DNA of 64,000 bases from Niastella koreensis GR20-10 (GCF_000246855.1 NC_016609.1:2356001-2420000), one strand, 5' to 3'; shown: positions 25,525-34,707, counted from the first letter of the stretch. Made by a program: numbers and translations. Notes: generated by a model from the letters alone, not told the origin.

Positions 25525-26565
25525 TTAAAGCGCCGGGGTAAAAAAGCGCCGGGCACCATCTTTCCCATTTTGAACCAATGCGGAAATAGTTTTCCTGGGC
25601 AGTTTGCGAACCCTGCCGGAAAGGTTCAAATTATCAATCGCTATCGTTCTTCGAACACTGTTAGGATTCATAACCTCGGGGCTGGCTTTATCTATCAGCG
25701 TGTGGTACAGGGCTTTCATATAGTCATGCATGTTGTCAATAACAAACGGGTAAACTCCGGGCTGCTGCATATTGTATTTGATCTGTTCCGGCATTTCCAT
25801 CAATAACCCTAAAGTTTCCTTGTTCTCGAACGAAGTTTGGGTGATTGCGGCCTGGTCATTTACATATCGCGCAGAATCAAATAAATAGATGGGATAATTG
25901 CTTAAAACGCCTCCATCTACCATTACGTGCAATAGCTGCTTTCCGGTTGGTTTTTTGTAAAGCTGGCCATTATCATCCATCAATACAGCGCGATAATACA
26001 ATGGAATGGACAAGGAAATGCGAACGGCATCACAAACCCGCATGTTGGGATAGGTTTCCCAGGAGAAAACCCGAAGTGTTTGATAGGTAAGATCGGTGCC
26101 GGTTATATAAAGGTCTTTATAACCTTTCTCCCTGCTTAGTGCATGCAGCTGGGCAAAAGTGATTTGACCATTACCCGTTTTATCGGCAATGAGGTCTTCT
26201 ATCCATTGGGCTATCTTTTCACCCTTATACCAGCCGAATTGTTTGCGCAGGCGATGAATGCCACCGGCCAGCATCCAGCCGCCATCGTTGAATTGTTTTA
26301 AAGGGATGTGTTCCGTTAACCCGATAATTTCATTACTGGAATACCCAACTGCCAGCAGAGCGCCCTGTATGGCGCCGACCGAAGTGCCGGCCACGCGTTG
26401 GATGTTTTTGAGAATGCCCATACTGTCCAGCACCTGTAAGGCGCCGGCATAGGCAAAGCCTTTTACTCCGCCGCCTTCCATCACCAGGTTGCGGTATAAT
26501 GCGGTTTGGGAACGGGCGCCGGAAAAAGCAATGACCGTTATTGCCAGCAAGACAAGTTTTTTCAT
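25525..26565 (-). CDS. secreted patatin-like phospholipase
   Basis: A 346-residue protein with a signal peptide (MKKLVLLAITVIAFSGARSQ). It has the patatin oxyanion motif GGGVKG (31-36), nucleophile Ser62 in GTSVG and the catalytic aspartate in MVDGGVLSNYP (about residue 213), forming a Ser-Asp dyad. The longer open frame (26601) would place 12 residues before the signal. Expected activity is lipid acyl hydrolysis in the periplasm or outside. It lies 61 bp downstream of the GH65 gene on the same strand. Confidence 0.9.
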   Translation of the reverse strand: MKKLVLLAITVIAFSGARSQTALYRNLVMEGGGVKGFAYAGALQVLDSMGILKNIQRVAGTSVGAIQGALLAVGYSSNEIIGLTEHIPLKQFNDGGWMLAGGIHRLRKQFGWYKGEKIAQWIEDLIADKTGNGQITFAQLHALSREKGYKDLYITGTDLTYQTLRVFSWETYPNMRVCDAVRISLSIPLYYRAVLMDDNGQLYKKPTGKQLLHVMVDGGVLSNYPIYLFDSARYVNDQAAITQTSFENKETLGLLMEMPEQIKYNMQQPGVYPFVIDNMHDYMKALYHTLIDKASPEVMNPNSVRRTIAIDNLNLSGRVRKLPRKTISALVQNGKDGARRFFTPAL

Positions 26566-26626
26566 CAGGTCAGGAGTTTGCCATACAAGATACAGGAGCA
26601 AAAGTCAAGAAAGTGCTAAATATGAG

Positions 26627-28678
26627 TTACCTGGTATAGGTGGTTTTATTAATGCCTATGCCCATAAGCGTAAGCGATTTCCATTGTGTGGGCAAACTGG
26701 TTTTTACCTGTATTATACCCGTGGGTGTAATGGACAGCCCGCCAAAGCCATTCAGCATGGCTTGTAACATCCCACCGGCACCTGTAGCAAAATAGGGATT
26801 GGTGCCCCCGGCGGTTTCTGCAATTACGCCAAAGGGTGGCAGCAGGTTGGGGGTGAAACCGTTTTTAAAAGCATTCAGGGCTTTGTCGGGCATACCCAAC
26901 CGGGAATATAAAATAGAAAAGATCGCATGCGTCATGGCCGGCCCTTCACCTACGCGGCCTTCATAATAGTTCAGGTCTTTTTTGATGTCTTCTTTATTGG
27001 CGACCTCTGTAAGCGGATAGGCCAGCAGGTTAACATCAGCCTGTTTTATTTTTTCACCTGCATAAGCGCTGTGTTCTTTGGTAACGCCATCAGGAAACTT
27101 TTCTATGGGAATATTGCCGGCAACAGTTTGCCAGTCGGGATCGGGCGTAATTCCTAATAAAGCAGCGGCCTGCGTGGCGTAGCGCAGGTTGGCTTTGGCG
27201 GCGGCATTGGTGAAGGCATTGTTATCAACATTCTCAGCCCACTCATCGGCTGCCACCACATTCCTGATGTCATAATGGCCCGGACCATTCCTTTCCACGC
27301 GGCTGGCCCAGAAATCGGCACTTGCTTTCAGTAAGGGATAACCTTTTTGACGCAGCCAGTCTTTATTTTGGGTAACACAATAATAATTCCATGCAGCTAT
27401 GCCAATGTCGGCAGTGATATGATGTTCAAAGGGCCCTGATAAGGCCCATACCGGGGTTTCTTCATTACCACTGGCGGCGCTTTCCCAGGGAAACATTGCG
27501 CCTTTGTAACCATGCGACCAGGCATTGTGCCTGGCGGCCTCCAGCCGTTGGAAACGATAGTCGAGCAATGATTCGGCAATGGCAGGTTGCAACAGCAGCA
27601 GGGCCGGGAACATCCACAGCTCCGTATCCCAGAAGGAGTGCCCGTTATAACCGAGACCGCTCAGGCCCATAGGCGACAATCCATAACCACTGCCCGCCCG
27701 GGCAAACGCATACAGGTGATAGATCATGCTGTGCACCTGCTGTTGGGTAACAGCATCGCCATTGATAAGGATATCGCTTTTCCACAACTCGTCCCAGGCC
27801 ATATTGTGATGTTCGATCAATCGTTTTTCACCTTCGAGGATGGCAAACAAGGTGAGGCGTTCCGCTTCATTCAATGGATCGTCGTGTTGTGCAGAGGTAA
27901 TAGTAGAACCAACGATGGCGAAATGATAACTTTCCCCGGCTTTTATTTTCTTTTTGAATTTCAGCAGGTGCATGTTATTGTCCCATAGTTCATGGATAAG
28001 AATGGGTTCGCTGCCATGCGGTTCATCAAATAAAAAACTATTGCTGGCTGCAATGAACAGCTTACCCGTTGGGCTTTTAGCCGTGGAGGTTAACAATGAA
28101 ATGGACACATGCGGCCTGTCAATCTGGTTGTAATAAGGTTGAACGCTGTTGAGCATGTCGGGGGCTTCCATAACGCTGGCCGGCATGATCTCGAGATCCT
28201 TCTTTGCAGTAACTATTACATCTACCAGTGCCGAATAGGGTAAGTGGCGAAGCGAGTAATAAGTATATTGAATGGTTGCCTTATCAGTAAAATCAAATTT
28301 TGTAGTGAGTGCCGCATGTTTCATGTCGAGCGATTGCGACATATTGGACACCTGGTTAAAACGCCCGATGTCAGCGCCATCAACAGACAGCTGCATATTC
28401 ACAAAGTTGAATGTTTTGAGGATGTTGCTAACCCGGCCCCGGCCATACAGATCGAAGGCGCCATTCAATACCACATCTTTAACTTTAAACGGATTGGGGG
28501 AAGAAACAATCCCTATCATGCCATTGGCAACGGTTTCGCCATAATAATTGGTGGGATCAATTTTATCGGCAATAACAACCCATGGGTCCTGAGCCAATAA
28601 GATAACAGGGAGCAGCCAGGCAAAGAAGAGCAATGTAATGGGTTTTGGAATGGAGGTGCAAGCAGTTGTTATTCCCAT
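26627..28678 (-). CDS. glycoside hydrolase family 65-like enzyme
   Basis: 683 residues: a signal peptide, an N-terminal beta-sandwich (about 25-270), a linker helix and an (alpha/alpha)6 barrel. The general-acid motif ADEWAENVDNNAFTN matches GH65 (DEY..NVDNNA(F/Y)TN) with the glutamate kept, and SGLGYNGHSFWDTELWMFP matches the family's G(Y)xGHxFWDTE substrate motif. GH65 covers phosphorylases and hydrolases of alpha-glucosides. Export suggests a hydrolase such as a kojibiose- or trehalose-type glucosidase rather than a phosphorylase (inference). It lies upstream of the patatin gene. Confidence 0.85.
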   Translation of the reverse strand: MGITTACTSIPKPITLLFFAWLLPVILLAQDPWVVIADKIDPTNYYGETVANGMIGIVSSPNPFKVKDVVLNGAFDLYGRGRVSNILKTFNFVNMQLSVDGADIGRFNQVSNMSQSLDMKHAALTTKFDFTDKATIQYTYYSLRHLPYSALVDVIVTAKKDLEIMPASVMEAPDMLNSVQPYYNQIDRPHVSISLLTSTAKSPTGKLFIAASNSFLFDEPHGSEPILIHELWDNNMHLLKFKKKIKAGESYHFAIVGSTITSAQHDDPLNEAERLTLFAILEGEKRLIEHHNMAWDELWKSDILINGDAVTQQQVHSMIYHLYAFARAGSGYGLSPMGLSGLGYNGHSFWDTELWMFPALLLLQPAIAESLLDYRFQRLEAARHNAWSHGYKGAMFPWESAASGNEETPVWALSGPFEHHITADIGIAAWNYYCVTQNKDWLRQKGYPLLKASADFWASRVERNGPGHYDIRNVVAADEWAENVDNNAFTNAAAKANLRYATQAAALLGITPDPDWQTVAGNIPIEKFPDGVTKEHSAYAGEKIKQADVNLLAYPLTEVANKEDIKKDLNYYEGRVGEGPAMTHAIFSILYSRLGMPDKALNAFKNGFTPNLLPPFGVIAETAGGTNPYFATGAGGMLQAMLNGFGGLSITPTGIIQVKTSLPTQWKSLTLMGIGINKTTYTR

Positions 28679-28763
28679 ATGACCTGATTTGTATAAAGGT
28701 AGGGATTTGGCGCTGGAACAGCAGAAAGATCCGGTTGCAGCTGCCTGCTGTTTTTATTATCCA

Positions 28764-29621
28764 TTAATTAGCTGTAGCCGGATTGCCGGGTACGGGTAGT
28801 AATTTTCTTTCTTTTAAATTGTATTGTTGTCCCTTCCCAAGGAAGATGAATGGTTTTGTTGAATCAGAAACCGCAGCATCGTAAACGGCTACATACGAAT
28901 TGCCGATTACTTCGAAAGTATTCTTTTGCACCACCACGGCAGTATTTTCATCAATGCCAATGCCAAGCAATTCCGGGTGCGTTTTTACAAACCCGGCCAG
29001 GTCAAACTGCCGGTTGCGGCGCAGGACATGCTGGTCAATGGCAACGTTGTGAATAAAATCGAGTCCCTGGGTGTGGTCGCCTGCGAGCACGGTATTACCT
29101 TTTGTGTCGCCGCGAAATAAGAACGATCCCTGAATAGTGGCGCCGGCAGAAGAACCACCAATAACGCCGCCCCGGTTTAACAGGGCGTTGAATTCTTTAT
29201 GCGCCAGGGTATTGAGATACGCATCTGCTAAACGCCACTGACGGCCTCCGCCAAACCAGATGCCGGTTGCTTTTTTTATAGGCGCTACAAAGCTGTCGGT
29301 ATTGGCAATTTTAGGATCGCGGGTATGCAGCACTACTACATTTTGTACACCCAGGCTTTGCAATAATTCTTTCTCAAATGATTTACCGGTGTTGATCGCC
29401 GAATCTTCGTTTGCTGTAGGGATGATCACAATACGCGCATTGCGGCCACCGGCCAACTCAACAAAGCGTGCCCAAATGTCGGGTCCCAAATGGCCACCGC
29501 CCACAATAAGCAATGCGCCTTTTTCAGGGCCTATAAATGCCGGGGATTTTGGTTGTGCAAAATCGGGTGTGGTTAACAATAGAAGGATTACTGAAAGTAT
29601 GAGATTGCCAGGGAGTTTCAT
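28764..29621 (-). CDS. cyanophycinase-family (S51) peptidase
   Basis: A 285-residue secreted protein (signal MKLPGNLILSVILLLLTTPD). It has the S51 landmarks: GALLIVGGGH near the start, IPTAN, FGGGRQWRL, and nucleophile Ser158 in GGVIGGSSAGA, plus GIGIDENTAVVV late. Cyanophycinases release Asp-Arg dipeptides from cyanophycin, while secreted Bacteroidota members may act on other isoaspartyl peptides. It is on the same strand as the GH65 gene, 85 bp upstream of it. Confidence 0.85.
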   Translation of the reverse strand: MKLPGNLILSVILLLLTTPDFAQPKSPAFIGPEKGALLIVGGGHLGPDIWARFVELAGGRNARIVIIPTANEDSAINTGKSFEKELLQSLGVQNVVVLHTRDPKIANTDSFVAPIKKATGIWFGGGRQWRLADAYLNTLAHKEFNALLNRGGVIGGSSAGATIQGSFLFRGDTKGNTVLAGDHTQGLDFIHNVAIDQHVLRRNRQFDLAGFVKTHPELLGIGIDENTAVVVQKNTFEVIGNSYVAVYDAAVSDSTKPFIFLGKGQQYNLKERKLLPVPGNPATAN

Positions 29622-29853
29622 AACAGATGGGTAAAGTTTAGGTAATGAAGGTAGCTAAAAAAGTAACGCAGGTGGGTTCATTTTTGTATTGATGCCAGTT
29701 CAATGTTAAGCCGATGGGAGTACATAAAAAAAGATAGGGGATGGGGTTAGTATAGATTGAGGTGAAAGTTGTTTTATAAAAGATGCCCAACCTGCGGGGG
29801 GCCACAACCAACTTCAAAAATATGCGGCAGTTTTTCACAACCTATGAAGATCA

Positions 29854-29880
29854 AATTGGCCAGACACTGTCTGGCCAATT
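29854..29880. terminator. perfect 27-bp palindrome past the esterase gene
   Basis: AATTGGCCAGACA at 29854-29866 is exactly complementary to TGTCTGGCCAATT at 29868-29880, with one central base. It begins 24 bp past the stop of the minus-strand esterase gene (29905) and is followed on that strand by TTTGATCT. A terminator is the simplest reading; the one-base centre makes a protein-binding operator or cruciform also possible. Confidence 0.5.
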
Positions 29881-29904
29881 GCAAAAAGAGTTCACTTCTT
29901 CTTT

Positions 29905-31320
29905 TTATTTCTCAACTGTCACAGCACTATTCGTTTGATATGGTTCCGCTGGCAACCCTGCCTTATTGAAAAGATTCGGTTGTATATCTTCTTTCCAGGC
30001 AAAACGCAGCGCCACAGGATCATGCACTTCGGGTGCACTAACCTGTACATACTTTTTACTCTTCACTACGCCGGTGGCCGGATAGAATTTACCATCCGCT
30101 CCTGCCAGTTCAAAGCCGGTAACTTTGCTGCCATCATGCACCTCCAGTCCTAACCTGGGATCTACGAAATCTACCCGGGCCTGATGGTCTTTGAAACTTA
30201 CTTTATCGATACGGGGGCCTGCTGAAACCTGTTTTACCCGGTAGGTATGGTCAAGGGCCAGCCAGGCCAGCCGCTTTCCAATTTCCCATTTGTAGGTTGG
30301 ATGAATATCATCAATGTTGTCAGCAAGGTCGGTAGTAATGATGCGGGCGGTGTTCCTGGTGATCCCAAGCACTTTATCCTGCGCGTCGTGGAAGAAAGCA
30401 ATGCTGCGGTCGTTCAATGGTATTTTACCGCCTTTCGACGTGCTATATTTAAATGGCGCTATCTGCACGTAATAAAAGGGAAGGCTATCATTATTCCAAA
30501 GCGCCCTCCAGCTTGTAATGAGTAGCTTCATATTCTGGGTATACTCATCTCGCTGGTTCAACATACAATTGGTTTCGCCCTGGTACCAGAGAAAACCTCT
30601 TATCGTATAGGGTGCCAGCGGCTGAATAAGACCTGAGAAAAATTTGCCGGCAGGTTCAATCGAATCTTTGTTTTGGGCCGCCTGACGTGCCGGTAACCAC
30701 GGCTCGATGGCCGAACCGGGTACGGAGGAGGCGATCATGCCTACGGGCACATGCAGGCGCGATTGCAATTCCCGGGCATAATAATAACCCGCCGCAGAAA
30801 ATTGACCTATCCAGGGATTCTCCGCTTTGTGCCATCCTTTATTCCGATCAGACGGTTTGGTAAGATCACGATACACCAGGAACAGCCGGATGGCGGGATT
30901 ATTTTCCTGGTTCACCTGGATAGAATCAAGCCCTTTAGAGCGTTTGGCGTTATACCAATGCGCGCTCCTGTTCGTGGTATACTCCATATTGCTTTGTCCG
31001 GAACAAAGCCACACTTCACCTACCAGCACATCTTTGTATTCAACCGTGTCTCCACTGATCACAAAAAGTGACTGCCCATTGCTGTTAGCGGGCATGGCGT
31101 CGAGCAGGAGTTGAAAGGAACCATCTGCACCGGCCACCCCTTCTTTCACCTGGTTGCCAAAGATCAATTTCACCGGAGCACCGGCGGTGGTTTTTCCATA
31201 TACGGGTACCGGTTTTTCGCGTTGTAATACCATATGATCGCCAAAGACCAGGGGTAGCACGGGTTTGCCAGTGGCGCTTATTGCAATTAAGGATGCAATA
31301 CAAAAAAATAAATGTTTCAG
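29905..31320 (-). CDS. sialate O-acetylesterase family protein, non-ATG start
   Basis: A SASA-family SGNH esterase that removes acetyl groups from sugars. LCSGQSNMEY holds the nucleophile serine and DNIDDIHPTYK the Asp/His pair; FLWYQGETNC is also conserved. From the GTG at 31260 the product would be 451 residues and lack an export signal. In frame upstream there is no ATG before the stop at 31335, but a CTG at 31320 gives (M)KHLFFCIASLIAISATG, a good signal peptide, then KPVLPLVFGDHMVLQ, the normal mature start. I therefore extend to 31320 (471 residues). The gene may start at CTG or have lost its ATG. Confidence 0.82.
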   Translation of the reverse strand: MKHLFFCIASLIAISATGKPVLPLVFGDHMVLQREKPVPVYGKTTAGAPVKLIFGNQVKEGVAGADGSFQLLLDAMPANSNGQSLFVISGDTVEYKDVLVGEVWLCSGQSNMEYTTNRSAHWYNAKRSKGLDSIQVNQENNPAIRLFLVYRDLTKPSDRNKGWHKAENPWIGQFSAAGYYYARELQSRLHVPVGMIASSVPGSAIEPWLPARQAAQNKDSIEPAGKFFSGLIQPLAPYTIRGFLWYQGETNCMLNQRDEYTQNMKLLITSWRALWNNDSLPFYYVQIAPFKYSTSKGGKIPLNDRSIAFFHDAQDKVLGITRNTARIITTDLADNIDDIHPTYKWEIGKRLAWLALDHTYRVKQVSAGPRIDKVSFKDHQARVDFVDPRLGLEVHDGSKVTGFELAGADGKFYPATGVVKSKKYVQVSAPEVHDPVALRFAWKEDIQPNLFNKAGLPAEPYQTNSAVTVEK

Positions 31321-31365
31321 GGCGTAAATGTTTTAAATGAATAATGATGATAGGCAGCCGGGGTA

Positions 31366-31620
31366 TTAATCGTTAGGATTTTTGTCGGTCTTTCTATCAT
31401 ACCAAAGCTGAACCAATCCAGTAGGATAACTGATGCTTCGCCTGAAGGTAAGTTGTTGTTCTATGTTGTTGTCTTTGGTGTCAATATTTTGCAAATGGTC
31501 TGCGTAGCCACAGTCTTCGTTTGGGACTTCTACCATCGATAAAAAATCGAGGTTACCGTCCTTTTTGGCGATGTACCCGTCAAGGCTTTGGGCTATATAA
31601 AGAATCAGTTTTCTGCTCAT
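31366..31620 (-). pseudogene. internally deleted DHFR/RibD-family reductase
   Basis: An 84-residue frame. Residues 1-46 (MSRKLILYIAQSLDGYIAKK, then DGNLDFL) match the start of YyaP/RibD-C type dihydrofolate-reductase-family proteins. Residues about 55-76 (EQQLTFRRSISYPTGLVQLW) match their C-terminal strands. The roughly 100 central residues, including the GRKTY NADPH-binding motif, are missing, so the ends were joined in frame. It lies 9 bp after the heme-oxygenase-like gene on the same strand. It is unlikely to be catalytic. Confidence 0.75.
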
Positions 31621-31629
31621 GTCATTTAA

Positions 31630-32220
31630 TTAACACCTGTGGTTGGAATAGTGCAATTGAATGTTCATTCTAAATTGTTTTGAACAATCATCGGCTGCTT
31701 TAACAGACGCTATTCGATCTTCCTCAGTTGTCACCGCTTCGTTAAAATGGGTTAAAAAGGTGTGCCACATCTCCTCGTTTTGCTGTTGGTAACCTGAAAA
31801 AAAAGTAAAAGCGGTTTCGGGGATTGCCGGACAATCGAACTGGATCATCTTCTTTATATCGACGCCCCCCAGTACCAAACTTTCTATCATGTAAAAGCTG
31901 CCCCATGCATCTGCAGGTTGCTGTATGGCTGGCATGTTTGGCCGGGCCTCCTTTACAGGCGGTATACCCAGTATGGTAAGGTCCTGTATTAACCAGGCTG
32001 CTTTTTTACGCTGGGTGTAATCAGGCAGTAAAGCGGGCATATGACTATTCAGCAATTTTTCAAACGGGGCATAAAAGTCATGTAGACAGTTAAGCAGTCT
32101 GGCATAGGCGGCTATATCAGGTATCCACCTGGTATAACCTGCTAATGTTCTATCTAAATATACACGGCTGGTTTGGGTGTGTACCTCAATAATGTCTGAC
32201 GCTGTAACCATTGTTTTCAA
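31630..32220 (-). CDS. heme-oxygenase-like protein lacking the proximal histidine
   Basis: A 196-residue helical protein (Met4 at 32211 is an alternative start). AWGSFYMIESLVLGGVDIKK resembles the GxxYVxEGSxLGG distal helix of bacterial heme oxygenases (BphO type). The N-terminal helix HTQTSRVYLDRTLAG aligns with the THxxHxxL(D/E) helix, but the proximal heme-ligand histidine position is Tyr21. Either it binds heme differently or it belongs to the wider heme-oxygenase-like superfamily with another job. It is followed closely by the decayed reductase. Confidence 0.6.
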   Translation of the reverse strand: MKTMVTASDIIEVHTQTSRVYLDRTLAGYTRWIPDIAAYARLLNCLHDFYAPFEKLLNSHMPALLPDYTQRKKAAWLIQDLTILGIPPVKEARPNMPAIQQPADAWGSFYMIESLVLGGVDIKKMIQFDCPAIPETAFTFFSGYQQQNEEMWHTFLTHFNEAVTTEEDRIASVKAADDCSKQFRMNIQLHYSNHRC

Positions 32221-32356
32221 CTTGCTTTTTTAATGGTTAAAGATACAGCGTTCTTGCAAAAAGGTTAAAACTAATGCAGAAATCCCTATGACAATTCAAA
32301 GCCAATACTTATATTGGCCGCAATAATTCCTGACCCTTTAAAACAATAGAACTTAT

Positions 32357-32677
32357 ATGTTTATTCTGTATGGCCGGGTACCGGTTTGTATAAACAGAGA
32401 CGTGGATAATGAGCATTCATGCAGTAATTGTAACTCAAATGGCGTAAACGTTGCCGTTTACAGATCCTACTATCATGTTTTTTTCCTGCCTGTTTTCCCG
32501 GCTGGTGTTAAGTCCGCAGAAATAACCTGCCCCAATTGCCGGGAGTCCAAATGGTTTAAGGGACAAGCTGCACTGTACGAAAAAGCGACCCGCACACCAT
32601 TATATTTTTATTCAGGAGTACTAATACTTGCGGGAATAATGTTGTTGTTTTTTATTCATATTATATTTGGAATCTAA
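32357..32677 (+). CDS. zinc-ribbon membrane protein
   Basis: A 106-residue protein with two CxxC pairs (CSNC at about 22-25 and CPNC at about 58-61) and one C-terminal helix (FYSGVLILAGIMLLFFIHII). The layout is a cytoplasmic zinc ribbon tethered to the membrane, of the kind annotated zinc-ribbon domain-containing protein in Bacteroidota. It ends by overlapping the convergent lipoprotein gene by 4 bp. Role unknown. Confidence 0.7.
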   Translation: MFILYGRVPVCINRDVDNEHSCSNCNSNGVNVAVYRSYYHVFFLPVFPAGVKSAEITCPNCRESKWFKGQAALYEKATRTPLYFYSGVLILAGIMLLFFIHIIFGI

Positions 32678-32934
32678 TCTTTCTCCACAACCGATAACCC
32701 ATCCGGAGTTATATGCACTTCTTTCTCCTTGTTGTTATCGGTAAAATCAACTTCAAAGAAGAACTTCCCCTCTTCTTTTTCTGCTTCCCAACTAACGTCG
32801 TGGGCGGAGGGATATTTGGCTTTGAACGCCGCCAGTACATTGGGCGGCACTTCACTTTCCTGGATGTCAAACTCTGATTCTGAAGAGGAGCAGGAAGCCA
32901 GTGTTATGGCAAGGATTAATAATGAGCGCACCAT
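32674..32934 (-). CDS. PepSY-like lipoprotein
   Basis: 86 residues with a lipoprotein signal (MVRSLLILAITLASCSSSES; Cys15), then a PepSY-like (DUF2874) domain: VPPNVLAAFKAKYPSAHDVS, WE.EK..GK.FFEVDFTDN and KEVHITPDG. Such proteins are periplasmic inhibitors or binding modules of unknown target. It follows the DUF4239 gene by 10 bp on the same strand, so the two are likely co-transcribed. Confidence 0.78.
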   Translation of the reverse strand: MVRSLLILAITLASCSSSESEFDIQESEVPPNVLAAFKAKYPSAHDVSWEAEKEEGKFFFEVDFTDNNKEKEVHITPDGLSVVEKD

Positions 32935-32944
32935 AGTACAATGT

Positions 32945-33739
32945 TTAAAGGTTTTTTCTGAGGTTAACTATTTCCCTTTCCGCATTATCGAGGTTGATTG
33001 AGCCCTGCCTCGGGCGTCCCAATTCCATTACCAGGTATAATGCTATAGAGAGCATGATGGCAAAAGCCAGTGAAAACACGGGGTTTCTTGACCCTGGTTT
33101 CAAGCCATAACCTGTAAGAAAGCTAGCCACAAAAACCAGTATTAACAGTGCAACAAGTATCAGGGTCGGAACGGCCGCTACTCTGCCGGCCTCCCGCGTA
33201 ATAGCTATATTTCTTAAACTGATAAGCGCTGGTACTAACTGATCGGCAAGGGATTTGTTGTTAGGGTCTTTTATCAGCAATGCATTATCATTCCACATAC
33301 TGTTAAAATATTTTCTGCCATCTTCCAATGCTTTATTTATTTTATCAGGGTTATCCCGGGCATCATAATAGGCGATCCTCGATTCCAGGTAATTCTTATA
33401 ATCAGGCAATAATGTTTTTTTTATACTATCGGGAAACAATTTGCATCGAAGTAAACCTGTATTTAACAAATTGGCTTCATCGATGATGGTTTGTCGCCGG
33501 GATTCATATTTTGTAGAGGTCATACCAAATGTAAATGCAAGCAATAAAGCCATCAGCCCCATCAAAGCTCCTTCAGCCGTGCCTAAACTGACGTCTTTGT
33601 CAGGATGGCGTTGAGCGATCTTTTTCCTAAACCAGTATCCCAACCAGTTCAACACATAGATCTGGATGAAAAAAATGAATGCCAACAATATTGCATTCAC
33701 CTGAAAAAATTCTTCCCGAAGCGAATTCATTTGGTTCAC
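32945..33739 (-). CDS. DUF4239 bestrophin-like membrane protein
   Basis: 264 residues with helices at about 12-35, 55-75 (EGALMGLMALLLAFTFGM), 185-205 and 215-240. The GTAEGALMGLMALLLAFTFGM block and the following TSTKYESRRQTIIDEANLL are typical of DUF4239, a family distantly like bestrophin channels. The soluble middle (75-180) is helical. It probably forms an operon with the PepSY-like gene downstream. Confidence 0.8.
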   Translation of the reverse strand: MNQMNSLREEFFQVNAILLAFIFFIQIYVLNWLGYWFRKKIAQRHPDKDVSLGTAEGALMGLMALLLAFTFGMTSTKYESRRQTIIDEANLLNTGLLRCKLFPDSIKKTLLPDYKNYLESRIAYYDARDNPDKINKALEDGRKYFNSMWNDNALLIKDPNNKSLADQLVPALISLRNIAITREAGRVAAVPTLILVALLILVFVASFLTGYGLKPGSRNPVFSLAFAIMLSIALYLVMELGRPRQGSINLDNAEREIVNLRKNL

Positions 33740-33801
33740 ATATTATATGAAATTTACGAATGATTTAAACCCCGGGCAGGGATTTACAGTAAAATGAAGA
33801 G

Positions 33802-33827
33802 GCCGTTCCAATGTTGATTGGAACGGC
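33802..33827 (-). terminator. terminator of modABC
   Basis: GCCGTTCCAAT (33802-33812) pairs with ATTGGAACGGC (33817-33827) around a 4-nt loop, followed on the minus strand by CTCTTCATTTT. It lies 21 bp past the modC stop. Confidence 0.7.
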
Positions 33828-33847
33828 TTATAACCGGTTAGTTGTAA

Positions 33848-34702
33848 TTATTTCCCTTGTTTTGGAATAGCTGGTTTTATATTGCTGCAGTTGATCTCAA
33901 CCCGGTCGTTGGAAGTAAGTATTTCTCCGGCTACCGGTATGCTTACCAGGCGGTTTTCAATTAAAACAACTGCGTTGCCCTGCTCATCGAAAGAAACGAT
34001 GTGGCCGGTTATTTTGGCGGCCTCCTGTCCGTTCTGGAAAAACAGGGCGGGGGTGGTTTGCTGTTGAAACCGGCCCTGTGTGAGGTGAATCACCACGTCC
34101 GACAGTTTTATGATCTCCTGGGCATTGTGACTTACCAGGATGGTGGTGAGGTTGTAGCGCTGATGGATTGCTTTTAACGTATCCTGCAGGTATACCCGCA
34201 TTTCATTGTCAATGGCCGACAATGGTTCGTCTAATAATAAAATAGCTGGTTTATTGGCAATGGCCCTTGCCAGCGCCACGCGTTGCTGCTGGCCGCCTGA
34301 AAGCGTCTGAATCTTTCTTCCGGCAAAGTTTGTCAGCCCCGTTACCTCCAGCAGTTCATCGACGATAGTAGGGGATTCGTTTCTACCCAACGCAAACAAC
34401 ACATTTTCCCGCACATTCATATTGGGAAACAGGGCATAGTCCTGGAACACAAAACCAATCCTTCGTTGCTGCGGTTCCGCATTTCTTTTTGCTGAGGCAT
34501 TAAACCAAACGGCATTGTTCACATTTATAAAACCGTTATCGGGTTTCATAAACCCGGCCAGCATCCGCAGGATGGAGGTTTTACCGGCGCCTGATGCCCC
34601 ATATAAACTCACAAATTGCCCGCGTTCAATACGGGCACTTACATTCAATTGCATTTCACCCGCAGCGGTATGTAAATTCTTTTGCAAGGAAAAATTGATC
34701 AT
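33848..34702 (-). CDS. modC: molybdate ABC transporter ATP-binding protein
   Basis: A cytoplasmic ATPase for molybdate uptake. It has Walker A GASGAGKTS, the signature LSGGQQQR, Walker B ILLLDEPLSAID, the switch His in LVSHNAQE and a C-terminal TOBE-like domain (about 230-284). The open frame starts at a TTG overlapping the modB stop (34711); the ATG at 34702 gives 284 residues and 5-bp spacing and is preferred. Last gene of modABC. Confidence 0.93.
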   Translation of the reverse strand: MINFSLQKNLHTAAGEMQLNVSARIERGQFVSLYGASGAGKTSILRMLAGFMKPDNGFINVNNAVWFNASAKRNAEPQQRRIGFVFQDYALFPNMNVRENVLFALGRNESPTIVDELLEVTGLTNFAGRKIQTLSGGQQQRVALARAIANKPAILLLDEPLSAIDNEMRVYLQDTLKAIHQRYNLTTILVSHNAQEIIKLSDVVIHLTQGRFQQQTTPALFFQNGQEAAKITGHIVSFDEQGNAVVLIENRLVSIPVAGEILTSNDRVEINCSNIKPAIPKQGK

Positions 34703-34707
34703 AGCTC

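Noticed and set aside
29769-29969. Plus-strand frame with a CPTC-type zinc-ribbon look
   Set aside because: It starts at a TTG, runs over a palindrome and into the opposite-strand esterase gene, and has only one real cysteine pair.
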